Positions 42,568 to 51,500 of a stretch of DNA of 64,000 bases are shown here, piece by piece. The position numbers and the translations under genes were made by a program. Each line of letters begins with the position of its first letter. The first letter of the stretch is position 1. This stretch comes from CAXQZM01 sp965229645 (GTDB lineage Bacteria > Pseudomonadota > Alphaproteobacteria > UBA7985). The notes under the pieces were generated by a model that made no database searches, had not been told where the DNA came from, and saw only the letters and a list, made by a program, of their open reading frames with translations. The stretch is from NCBI GenBank assembly GCA_965229645.1, contig OZ245893.1, forward strand, positions 310,001 to 374,000, given 5' to 3'.

Positions 42568-43470
42568 ATGCGCTTGTCTCCTTTTGCTTTTGGTAGCCTC
42601 GTTACAGGCCTGGGGGTCTTCATTTTGGCGCCCGACGCCGCCCTGATTCGGCTCGTGGGTCTTGATGCCTGGGACCTTGCGGTTTGGCGTGGTCCAGCCA
42701 TGGCGTTCGTCATGGTGCTGGCCTTGCTGATCGCCTACGGGCGGCGGACGGGGGCGCAGATCCGTGGGGCCTTCATCGGCTTTGCCCCTTTGATCGCGGT
42801 GCTGTTCTCGGTCTCTACCCAGGGGTTTATGCTGGGCGCATCCGAGGGCGATCCCGCCTTCACTGTGGTTGCGGTCGCTGCCACGCCCTTGTTCGCCGCG
42901 CTGTTTTCATGGACCTTGTTCGCCGAACCCATCGATCGCCCGACCCTGATCGCGATTTTGATCGGCACCTTGGGCGTCGGGCTTGGGGCCTTTGAGGTCT
43001 TGGGGCAACAGCGCGGGACTGTGATCGGGTTTGTGGGCGCGACCCTGATCCCCGTCGGCATGGGCCTTGCCTTTACGCTCAGCCGCTATGCGCGCCCAAC
43101 CCAGAGTATTTGGGCCATTTATCTGCTGGCGGGCCTGATCACCGGTGCGGTCGGGTTCGGCGTCACGGGCACGGTCCCATGGCCCGCGCGGGACGTGGCA
43201 CTCGTATTTTTGGTCCTGATTTTTGTCGTTGGCGGCGGGTCCTTTGTGCTGATCTCGATTGGCCCGCGCTACATTAGCGCCGCGCAGACCAGCCTGCTCC
43301 TGTTGCTCGAAACCGCGCTCAGCCCGCTTTGGGTCTACTGGCTCCTGCACGAGGCCCCTGGGCGGCTCACCCTGATCGGCGGGGGCATCTTGATCGCAAC
43401 CCTGATCGGACAAACTATCGCCAAGGTGTGGCCCCACCAGAATCAAGCAGTCTCTTATACCAACGGCTAA
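42568..43470 (+). CDS. DMT-superfamily (EamA-type) membrane transporter
   Basis: This is a ten-helix inner-membrane protein of the drug/metabolite transporter superfamily, probably an exporter. The 300-aa sequence shows two EamA-like halves; VAVAATPLFAALFSWTLFAEP in the first half and SAAQTSLLLLLETALSPLWV in the second are the family's duplicated motif. The last residues, SYTNG, and the TAA stop are encoded by the end of element copy 4. The original C-terminus has therefore probably been replaced. The gene is flanked on both sides by copies in the same orientation. Confidence 0.85.
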   Translation: MRLSPFAFGSLVTGLGVFILAPDAALIRLVGLDAWDLAVWRGPAMAFVMVLALLIAYGRRTGAQIRGAFIGFAPLIAVLFSVSTQGFMLGASEGDPAFTVVAVAATPLFAALFSWTLFAEPIDRPTLIAILIGTLGVGLGAFEVLGQQRGTVIGFVGATLIPVGMGLAFTLSRYARPTQSIWAIYLLAGLITGAVGFGVTGTVPWPARDVALVFLVLIFVVGGGSFVLISIGPRYISAAQTSLLLLLETALSPLWVYWLLHEAPGRLTLIGGGILIATLIGQTIAKVWPHQNQAVSYTNG

Positions 43471-43653
43471 AAAAGTTGACACTTTTTTAGCCGTTTTATG
43501 TCTCACGGCAGAAACGCTTCGCGTTTCGCCTCCGACGGGGCCTTCGCTTTACCCCCGAGGCGCTTTCGCGCTATTCTCGGGGCCGCTACGGGGGCCGCAG
43601 TCGCGGCCCTTATACCAGCGAACAAAAGAGTCATTCTGGATCGCCGCTGGTAC
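43456..43653 (-). repeat. Dispersed 200-bp TIR element, copy 4 (reverse)
   Basis: It begins TTATACCAACGGCTAA, where TAA is the stop codon of the DMT gene, and ends CGCCGCTGGTACTA. GAGTCA, 17 bp, then TACTAG faces rpsD. It differs from copy 3 by only scattered substitutions. Confidence 0.85.
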
Positions 43654-43833
43654 TAGTTTTGTGCCCGCAAGAATCCCCTTGAACAGCCCCCCCGAGTTCC
43701 CTAAGCCCTCGCCAGTCCTGAAACGTGGATGAGCGTCAGGTGGCCTCATCCCAAAACGCCTGCGGGGTTGCACCTCAAAAGGGGTTTTTAATGGATCCGA
43801 AAATCGAGAAACTTCCAACCCTAGGAGTCCGTC

Positions 43834-44451
43834 ATGTCAAAGCGTCTTGGCGCCAAGTATAAAATCGACCGCCGTTTGGGCGTCAATCTTTGGGGCCGCC
43901 CCAAATCACCCTTTAACACCCGCGCCTACGGGCCTGGCCAGCACGGGCAGGCGCGCAAGAAGAAGCCGACCGACTTCGGCATTCAGTTGATGGCCAAGCA
44001 AAAGCTCAAGGGCTACTACGGCAACATCTCGGAAAAGCAGTTTCGCCGTTACTACGACGAAGCCTCGCGCCAGCGCGGGGATACGTCGCAGAATCTGATC
44101 GGGTTGTTGGAACGTCGCCTGGACGCTGTAGTCTACCGCGCCAAGTTCGTCCCCACCGTCTTTGCCGCGCGCCAGTTTGTCAGCCATGGCCATGTCACGG
44201 TCAATGGCCGCAAGGTGACCATCCCCTCGTACCAAATCAAGCTGGGCGACGTGGTCGAAATCCGCCAGAAGGCGCGCGAGATCCCTATGGTGATCGAATC
44301 GCTGACCTTGCCCGAGCGCGATGTGCCCGAGTATATCGACATGGACCCCAAACGCCTGACCGCGGCCATGACCCGGATCCCAACCCTGGACGACGTGCCG
44401 TACCCGGTGCAGATGGAACCGAATTTGGTGATCGAGTACTATTCGCGCTAG
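43834..44451 (+). CDS. rpsD: 30S ribosomal protein S4
   Basis: S4 nucleates 30S assembly and takes part in proofreading. The N-terminus SKRLGAKYKIDRRLGVNLWG is of the zinc-free type with no cysteine cluster. The S4 RNA-binding domain includes RRLDAVVYRAKFVPTVFAAR and VSHGHVTVNGRKVTIPSYQI. Length is 205 aa. TAGGAG precedes the ATG by 7-8 nt. It stands alone, as is usual for rpsD in alphaproteobacteria, and element copy 4 occupies its upstream region. Confidence 0.96.
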   Translation: MSKRLGAKYKIDRRLGVNLWGRPKSPFNTRAYGPGQHGQARKKKPTDFGIQLMAKQKLKGYYGNISEKQFRRYYDEASRQRGDTSQNLIGLLERRLDAVVYRAKFVPTVFAARQFVSHGHVTVNGRKVTIPSYQIKLGDVVEIRQKAREIPMVIESLTLPERDVPEYIDMDPKRLTAAMTRIPTLDDVPYPVQMEPNLVIEYYSR

Positions 44452-44484
44452 ACCAAACCTCACCACGGGGTCGCTAGGGCTGCC

Positions 44485-45243
44485 ATGCATCCCGTGATTT
44501 TTCTCTGGGCGACCCCGCGCTCGACCTCCACCGCCTTTGAGTGGATGATGCGCATGCGCGGGGACATGGCGTGCTTTCATGAGCCCTTTGGTCAAGCTTG
44601 GTACTACGGCCCCGAGGCGCTAGCGCCCAATCGGCCCGCGGTGCCGCCGAAACCCGACTTGACCTACGCGCAGGTGGAACGGTCGCTGCGCGCGGCGGCG
44701 GCGACCCGCCCTGTGTTCGTGAAGGATTTTCCCCAGTACGCCGAACACCTGATGGACGCCGCGTGGCTCGGTCAATTCACCCATACCTTTTTGATCCGCG
44801 ACCCCGCCAAAGTCCTGTCCTCGCTCGCGCGGTCGTATGAGAAATCGGCGGCCACCGACGGCTTTACCGCGCAGGAAATCGGTTTTTTTGAGTTGGAATC
44901 CCTGTTCCACCGCGTCTGCGACCTGACGGGCCAGGTGCCCTTTGTCATGGACTCCGACGACTTGTTGGAACGTCCGCACGCCATGGTCGCAGCCTACTGC
45001 GCGGCCATCGGTCGGCCCTTTATGGCCGAGGCGCTGAGCTGGGAACCTGGTGCCCGCGATGAGGTGGTTTGGTACGATGGCGACGCCGAGGCCTGGCACG
45101 GCAGCCTCAAGAATTCGGACGGTCTCAAACCCCAGCCGCGCGCGCATGTTGAAATCAGCGCCTTGAGTGCCGACATGCAAGCCATGTACCACAAGTTCCT
45201 GCCCCCGTACGCGGCGCTCAAAGCCCATGCGGCGACGGTCTAA
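44485..45243 (+). CDS. Sulfotransferase-family protein
   Basis: The protein resembles PAPS-dependent sulfotransferases. The 5'-phosphosulfate-binding loop reads LWATPRSTSTAFEWMM near the N-terminus, HEPFG follows, and the 3'-phosphate motif is FLIRDPAKVLSSLARS. Length is 252 aa. Related bacterial proteins are often annotated as sulfotransferase-like or found next to branched-chain aminotransferases. The acceptor is unknown. It begins 33 bp after rpsD. Confidence 0.75.
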   Translation: MHPVIFLWATPRSTSTAFEWMMRMRGDMACFHEPFGQAWYYGPEALAPNRPAVPPKPDLTYAQVERSLRAAAATRPVFVKDFPQYAEHLMDAAWLGQFTHTFLIRDPAKVLSSLARSYEKSAATDGFTAQEIGFFELESLFHRVCDLTGQVPFVMDSDDLLERPHAMVAAYCAAIGRPFMAEALSWEPGARDEVVWYDGDAEAWHGSLKNSDGLKPQPRAHVEISALSADMQAMYHKFLPPYAALKAHAATV

Positions 45244-45379
45244 CCCCAAGTGGTTTGCCGCGTCGTGGGTTTGTTGGACGCAGAATCGAGAGAATTGAAA
45301 ATTCGCTCGATTCAAGGACTAGCGACCAAGTGGGAGCGCAGCCCGCGTGGCGCTTAAACGCAACTAAAGGAGTTTCCCC

Positions 45380-46078
45380 TTGATTACGCATCCTATCACA
45401 TCGCGCTGGCCTGCCGCCAATCCCGACCGCATCCAGCTCTATTCCTTTCCCACCCCTAACGGCATCAAGGCTTCAGCCATGCTGGAGGAGACGGGCCTGC
45501 CCTACGAGGCGCACCTGGTCTCCATCATGAAGAATGACCAGCTCACCCCAGAGTTTCTGGCCCTCAATCCCAACAACAAAATCCCAGCCCTGATCGACCC
45601 CCACGGCCCCGATGGGACGCAGGTGGAGCTGTTCGAAAGCGGCGCCATTTTGATCTATCTGGCCGAAAAGTCGGGCAAGCTGCTCGCCGCCGATCCCGTG
45701 CAGCGGTTGCAAACCCTGCAGTGGCTCATGTGGCAAATGGGCGGCGCTGGCCCCATGTTCGGGCAGTTTGGTTTCTTCTATAAGTTTGCGGGCGCCGAAA
45801 TCGAAGACAAGCGCCCCTTGGAACGGTATCGGGACGAATCAATTCGCCTGCTAAACGTCTTGGAATCCCATCTGGCCGACAAGACCTACATGGTGGGCGA
45901 GGCCTATTCGATTGCCGACTTGGCGCTCTGGCCCTGGGTCGGGACCTTGCAGCGGTTCTACGAAGCGACCGAGGTGCTGGGCATGGGTGCGCGTCCGCAC
46001 ACCGCCGCCTGGCTCGCGCGTTGCGCCGACCGGCCCGCGAGCAAGGCCGCCGCCAACATCCCCGATCGTAACGGCTAA
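45380..46078 (+). CDS. Glutathione S-transferase, YfcG/YghU-like
   Basis: The N-terminal thioredoxin-like domain starts IQLYSFPTPNGIKASAMLEE and contains NPNNKIPALID and FESGAILIYLAEKSG, the glutathione-binding motifs. The C-terminal helical domain follows (AYSIADLALWPWV). The TPNG sequence at the active site places it near the Nu-class GSTs such as YfcG, which act as disulfide reductases. Length is 232 aa. The start is TTG 45380 with AAAGGAG upstream. Its TAA stop is part of the lone element end that follows. Confidence 0.85.
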   Translation: MITHPITSRWPAANPDRIQLYSFPTPNGIKASAMLEETGLPYEAHLVSIMKNDQLTPEFLALNPNNKIPALIDPHGPDGTQVELFESGAILIYLAEKSGKLLAADPVQRLQTLQWLMWQMGGAGPMFGQFGFFYKFAGAEIEDKRPLERYRDESIRLLNVLESHLADKTYMVGEAYSIADLALWPWVGTLQRFYEATEVLGMGARPHTAAWLARCADRPASKAAANIPDRNG

Positions 46079-46104
46079 TACCAGCGGCGACCCAGAATGA
46101 CTCC
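46075..46104 (+). repeat. Solitary terminal repeat of the 200-bp element
   Basis: CTAATACCAGCGGCGACCCA and GAATGACTCC match the left end of copy 2 except for a five-base block. No matching centre or right end follows. The TAA of the GST gene and the ATG of the next gene both lie in this segment. Confidence 0.7.
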
Positions 46105-46561
46105 CCAAGACCAGGCGGCCCTTGCCAGCAACGTGGCTGCGGTGACAGCGGGGGAGGGGGATAGGGTCGCGCGCATGGCGACGGTGGCCTGCCTCGTCCA
46201 CCACGCCGACCCGCGCTGTTCCTGGACGGGCTTTTACCGCGTGGCTGCGCCCGACCTTCTAAAGGTCGGCCCTTATCAGGGCGGCCTGGGGTGCCTGACC
46301 ATCGCCTTTTCCCAGGGAGTGTGCGGGGCCGCTGCGCGCACCCAAACCGCGCAGTTGGTGCCCGACGTTCATGCCTTCGACGGCCATATCGCCTGTTCCC
46401 CCACCACAAAGTCGGAGCTGGTTGTGCCCGTTTTCGATAAGACCAAGGCCCTGATCGCGGTTTTTGATTTGGACTCTGAACAACCCGCGGCCTTCACCCA
46501 GGCCGATGCGGGATTCTACCAAGACTTGCTCGACAGGGTGTTTGCGGGCGCGGTGGCATGA
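46097..46561 (+). CDS. msrC: Free methionine-(R)-sulfoxide reductase (GAF domain)
   Basis: This cytosolic enzyme reduces free Met-R-sulfoxide. Its single GAF domain carries three cysteines at 66, 76 and 100 (GCL, GVCG, HIACS), with the same 10- and 24-residue spacing as Cys84/94/118 of the E. coli enzyme. WTGFYRV and KSELVVPV are further family motifs. Length is 154 aa. The ATG and first codons lie in the solitary element end, and no clear ribosome-binding site precedes it. The stop overlaps the apt start by 4 nt. Confidence 0.88.
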   Translation: MTPQDQAALASNVAAVTAGEGDRVARMATVACLVHHADPRCSWTGFYRVAAPDLLKVGPYQGGLGCLTIAFSQGVCGAAARTQTAQLVPDVHAFDGHIACSPTTKSELVVPVFDKTKALIAVFDLDSEQPAAFTQADAGFYQDLLDRVFAGAVA

Positions 46562-47082
46562 GCCGCCGCCCGCCGCCCGCCGATACGGCGCGCTTTGATG
46601 CCTTGCTGGAGACCATCCAGGATTTCCCCAAGGAAGGGATCGCCTTTAAGGACATCTCGCCGCTGCTCCTGCAGGCCTTTGGCGATTTCATCGACACCAT
46701 GTCGGCGCGGGTCGCGGACTGGGGCGCGATCGACCACGTTGCGGGGCTTGAGGCGCGGGGCTTTCCCTTTGCCGCCGCGCTGGCCTATAAGCACGCCAAG
46801 GGCTTCCTCATGCTCCGCAAAGCGGGCAAATTGCCGCCGCCGACGGTGCAGCAAGCCTACGATTTGGAATACGGCAAAGCGGTCCTGGAATGCAAACGCG
46901 GCGAGGGGCGGGTCCTGATCGTCGACGATGTCCTCGCCACAGGCGGCTCCATGACCGCCAGCCTACAATTGATCGAGGCGGCGGGCTACACCCCCGTCAG
47001 CACCTTAGCCGCCAGCCGCTTGAGTTTCCTAAAACAAACCCTCCCAACCCATGTGCCCCATGACTGGATCTTGGACATATGA
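46558..47082 (+). CDS. apt: Adenine phosphoribosyltransferase
   Basis: Apt salvages adenine to AMP using PRPP. QDFPKEGIAFKDISPLL is the N-terminal family motif, GLEARGFPFAAALA follows, and the PRPP-binding signature VLIVDDVLATGG is at about residues 119-130. Length is 174 aa. It starts inside the end of msrC (ATGA overlap). About 110 bp without a gene follow before the convergent membrane-protein gene. Confidence 0.95.
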   Translation: MSRRPPPADTARFDALLETIQDFPKEGIAFKDISPLLLQAFGDFIDTMSARVADWGAIDHVAGLEARGFPFAAALAYKHAKGFLMLRKAGKLPPPTVQQAYDLEYGKAVLECKRGEGRVLIVDDVLATGGSMTASLQLIEAAGYTPVSTLAASRLSFLKQTLPTHVPHDWILDI

Positions 47083-47194
47083 GACCCACCAAAAACATTC
47101 CCCTTCCTTGGACGGGTGGCGGGTGAAGTCTGACGGGGTGTCCATGACCCCGAAAAGTGCTCTAGCCCGTTTCCAGGCCGCTCTGGGGATCGTC

Positions 47195-48082
47195 CTATAC
47201 CAATTTGACTAGGGCAATTTGTAAGTCATAATTTTGCATAGCTTTCTCAAGGGCACTCCTTTTTTCCCTAAGTTCGATCTCTTTTGCTTTAACCTCACTC
47301 CTCCTACTATTGAGATTTTCTTCCGTTTGGGTTTTCTCTGGGCTATTATTTTCCATAGTTTTTAATTTATCGTCCAGTTTACCAATCTGACCTTTTAGTT
47401 TGCTAATATCATCTTCCAGTCCACCAATCTCAACTTCTAAGCGGTCCACGTCTTGACCAGCGGAGAGCAGGTCTTCGCGTATTTTCTTTTCATCCACGGT
47501 GCTGGCTCTGCCGCTCGCTTTTGTACCGAAGTAAAAGGCCCCAAGCGTTGCGAAGACAGTTAGGAGGACCGTCGTCACCTGCGTGATAAAGTCACTGTGG
47601 GCTTCGGCTTGAGTGTTTGGCAGTAAAACCACGTGGCGTGCCTTTGCTTGGCCTGAATTTGCCTCTTCATCAGGAATAAGACCAATATAAATCGCCTCCG
47701 AACTATGTTCTAAAGCCTTTGCTCGGTCCTCTGAATCAACATTATACTCGATATAGGCAAGAGTTCTAAAAGCATCGTTGAACCGAAGAGTAAAGATAAC
47801 CACGATACCAATGATCAGAAGCGCCATGAGAGCACGCACACTTCCCTGAGGAAACCCCAGAGAGTGTTTCGCCGAGGTTATACCCAGAAGGCCGTCTGCG
47901 CCTTTTAGTAATAAAATCCCGCCGAATGCGGTGACGACAAGGCATGCGGCAAAAGCACTAGTTGACTCGACGAAGATACTTGCACCAGCACCTATTATCA
48001 GTAAGAATCCCCCCAAAAAAAGGACGCGTCCTGGATAGATCTTTTGAATTCGATCTAGCGCTTCTTTTAAATTTTTGTTCAT
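47195..48082 (-). CDS. AT-rich membrane protein with a C-terminal coiled coil, unknown function
   Basis: I do not recognise a family. The 295-aa product has about four membrane segments (near residues 19-40, 43-60, 83-103 and 165-187). It ends in a long charged coiled coil (about 195-285) with Asp/Glu/Lys heptads such as DDISKLKGQIGKLDDKLK. The coil should project into the cytoplasm or periplasm and could mediate oligomerisation. Base composition is much more AT-rich than the neighbouring genes, a sign of transfer. An outward promoter-like end of element copy 5 lies about 87 bp upstream and points at it. Confidence 0.7.
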   Translation of the reverse strand: MNKNLKEALDRIQKIYPGRVLFLGGFLLIIGAGASIFVESTSAFAACLVVTAFGGILLLKGADGLLGITSAKHSLGFPQGSVRALMALLIIGIVVIFTLRFNDAFRTLAYIEYNVDSEDRAKALEHSSEAIYIGLIPDEEANSGQAKARHVVLLPNTQAEAHSDFITQVTTVLLTVFATLGAFYFGTKASGRASTVDEKKIREDLLSAGQDVDRLEVEIGGLEDDISKLKGQIGKLDDKLKTMENNSPEKTQTEENLNSRRSEVKAKEIELREKRSALEKAMQNYDLQIALVKLV

Positions 48083-48168
48083 GATTTCTTTACTCCAAAT
48101 TTGCTCCTAAGTCATACCAAAGACCCTTGGAAATAAACGAACCCCAGGACCAACCCTGAGGCATTAGC

Positions 48169-48470
48169 TTATACCAACGGAAAAAAAATTGACACTTTTT
48201 TTGTCGTTTTGTGCCTAACGGCAAAAGCGCTTCGCGTTTCGGCTTTTTTGGGTTGCGGTCTCACCTCGCTCGCTATGCTCGCTCAGCCCGACCGCAGGAC
48301 GGGGCCTCCGCCTACACCCAGAGGCGCGTGTCCGCTATTCTCGGGGCCGCTCGTTTTTTGCGCGCGGGCGTTCCCTGCGCCCTTCGGGCTTGGATCCCGC
48401 TGCGGGGGTCCCAGTCGCGGCCCCTAAACCAGCCGAACATAAGAGTCGTTCTCAATCGCCGCTGGTATTA
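48169..48470 (-). repeat. Dispersed TIR element, copy 5 (reverse, expanded)
   Basis: The ends match the family (TTATACCAACGG and CGCCGCTGGTATTA), but the centre is about 100 bp longer than in the other copies. The extra sequence (about 48240-48400) is GC-rich with its own small inverted repeats. Reading left, GTGTCA, 17 bp, then TATAAG forms a promoter-like end facing the 48082 gene. Confidence 0.8.
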
Positions 48471-48501
48471 GGATCACAACCAATGCCATCCCCGATCCAG
48501 T

Positions 48502-51500
48502 CTAATAGCTCCGGTCCCAAGTCCCATCCAAGCGGATTTCCTCGTTTTCGCCGTTACCGAGCTCACCAATGGTAAGTTCGATGCGCGCCTGGGTGTCGTC
48601 GGTGGGGGTGGGGAGCCAGCCGAAGGTGACGCTGCCTGCCAGGTCTTCGTTGGGCGTATACTCCGACCCGTCGCTTAGGGTGACGGTTTCGGCGCCGAAC
48701 ACCCGACCCAACTCGCCGCGCACGAGGTAGCGGCCGCGCGTCGGATGCGCTTTGGTCATGTACTCAAGCCCGCCCGACATTTTGCCGACGGAGGCTGTTC
48801 CCGCCTCGGAGGTTGTGCCGTCGCTGTAGGTGAAGGCATCGGTGTCTTCTTGCGCGAACAACAAGTTGAACAAGGGTGTCAGGGTCGCGCCATTGTCGTA
48901 GGTCTCGGCCTCGCCCCGCACCGATGCCGTGAGCATGAAGCGGGTCGAATCGGCGTCGGCGGTTGCCCCCGACGTTGCGGTAAAGTCGTTCGCCGACGCG
49001 GTAAGGATGAAGGACCCGCTCAGTTCGATCTCGCCAAAGCGGCGACCGCCATAGACCCCGATGGAAACGCCCGACCGGTCCACGTCGGTTTCCTGTTGGT
49101 AGTTCCAGCGCGAACTTTCCGCGCCGTAGAGCAGACCCAAGACCGAGCGGTCGGTTTTGACAAGTTCGCTCCCGATCATGGCGTATCCGTAGGTGCCGTC
49201 GCCCTTGAGTTCGGCATCGACCGAGGCGTCAGAAATCCCCCAAGTGAACCAGTCCACTAGCGAGAAGCCTTCGGTCGTTTCGCGTGAGGACAGGACTTGC
49301 AGCCGGCCATAGTCGCCTGGGTCCCTTGTCGCCACTTCCTCGCCGCCGCTGCCGCCGACACCCGCGTCCGCTGTGCTGCTCGTGCCGCCACCCGCGCTGC
49401 CCGAGGCACCGCTCGTGCCGCCGCTGGCGGGCGCTGCGCCGCCACCGGCGCTGCCGCTCGACAGGCCGCCGCCCGTGCCAGCGTTGACGATGGCGCTAAA
49501 GGCACCCCCGACATTGAGCGAGGCCCCCTGCGAGGCCAGCGCGCCGCCCGTATCGACGGCATAGGGGTCTGAGGTGAAGTCAATTTCGAGGCGATTTGTA
49601 ACGCTGGCCCCGTTTAGGGTCGCGGTCACAACCGCGGTTGCGACCTCCTTCGCGGAGGTGAGGGTGGCGCTGTAGGTCCCGTCTCCAGCGTCGGCCGCCG
49701 CGCTGATGTTGCCCAGACTGGTCGCAAAGACCACGTCGTTGCCGCCCGTCGTAACGCGATCGCCGTTGACGTCGCGACTTTCCAGGGTCAGAGTCAGCGT
49801 CGATTTGCCGTCGGCAAACAGTGAGCTCGCGCTTGCGATCAGCGTCGAGGTCGCGGCGCTCGCGGAAACGCTGGTCACCGCTGTCATGCTGTTGCTGTTG
49901 CTACTCTCATAGACGGTCTCGCCGTCCCTGGTCACCGTGCGCAGATAGAGCGTGTACTCGGTGTAGCCGTTCAGGCCCGACACCGTCAGGCTTCGGGCAT
50001 CCTCGTCGGTACTCTCTGCGGCAATCGTCGAGAAGTTTGCGTCCCTTGAGGCCTCGTATCGGACAAATGTTCCCCCATTGAAGTCGCCAGGGGTAAAATG
50101 AAGGGTCAGGGCCCCATCGCCATCTGCTGCGATGCTGTCGATCGTCGGGGCGTCTGGCGCCCCCGCAGTGGGGGAACTGACTAAAGAGGCCAAAGTGCTG
50201 TTTCCATACGCGTTCACGGTGCGCACATAGACCGTATAGGTGGTATCGCTGAACAGACCCGTCAGCATCAGGCTGGTGCTGGCGGTGGTGAATTGGTCGG
50301 TTTCGACAACCCCCACTTCAAAATCTTCGTCCAAGGCGGCTTGGAACTTGAGGAAATCTTCCTCTGCGCTGTTCAGCGTCCCTGGCGTAAAGGCCACGGT
50401 CAGGGAACCATGGCCCGCAGTAATGCCAGTGATGGCTGGCGCTTCTGGCACCGATGGTGCGGTGTATTCGGCCGCGCTTTCTACCGCGCCACTCGTCGCT
50501 TCCGAACCGTCGACCAACGTGTTCACCGTACGTAGATAAACGCGGTACTCTGTGTAAGTATCTAGGTTTCCAATCGTCAAACTCGTGGCGGTTTCGTTGG
50601 ATGTTGATACGTAATTGTTTGAACTTGGATCAAAGTGCCCACTCACATCGGCCTCATACCTCTCAAAGTCTCCACCATTGAGACTGCCCGCCTCAAACGT
50701 GATCGTCAAACTTCCGTCACCGCCAGCAACGCTCGTGATGGTGGGGTCGGCTGCTGCGGTTGCATTGGGCGCGGCTGTCGCGTCGCTTTCATCGGCGGGA
50801 CTCGTCGCCAAATTCGATACAGTGCGCAGATAAACATAGTAGTCGATGCCGCCTTCTAGACCCGAGATCGTGATTTCTCTGTCGCTTTCCACGGTTGAGG
50901 TGACCACACCCGTGGCAAAGCTTCCATCGACGGAGGCTTCGTACCGCACAAACGTCCCGCCATTCAGATCGCCAGGGGTGAAGCTCACGGTGAGCGCGCC
51001 GTTGCCCGAGGTCACATCGTCTATGGTGGGCGTGTCTGGGGGGGACGTTGTCGTGCTCGCCCTCATGCTATCAGCCTCACTAAAGACGCCCGAAGTGTTC
51101 TGCATACGTAAGTACACCGTATAGGTGGTGCCCCCATGCAATCCAGTCAGCGTAAAGCTTGTCTGATCTTCGCTGAATTCCTCGCCAAAGTAAGCATCGT
51201 TAAAATCCGCGCTGGTGGCGATCTGGTAGGAATAGAAACCCGCGTCGGCCCCGAAGGTGCCAGGCTCAAAAGTTACCACAAATTCAGTATCTGAAGTTTC
51301 GATCGACTCAATCGTCGGTTTGCCGGGCGCGGCGGCGGGCGTATGCGGCCCGCTGCTGGCTGGGGCTCCTTCACTGATGTCGCTCACCGTTCGCAAATAC
51401 ACGGTATAAGGCGTTCCGTTGCTCAAACCCGTAATTTCCAAGCTTGTTGCGCCCTCGGTTTCGGTCTCAGCGGCGATTTGGCTGAAGCCCTCATCATCAA

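Noticed and set aside
42568..43653. Copies 3 and 4 plus the DMT gene as a functional composite transposon
   Set aside because: No transposase is present and I could not find a convincing target duplication outside the two copies; it is kept only as an observation.
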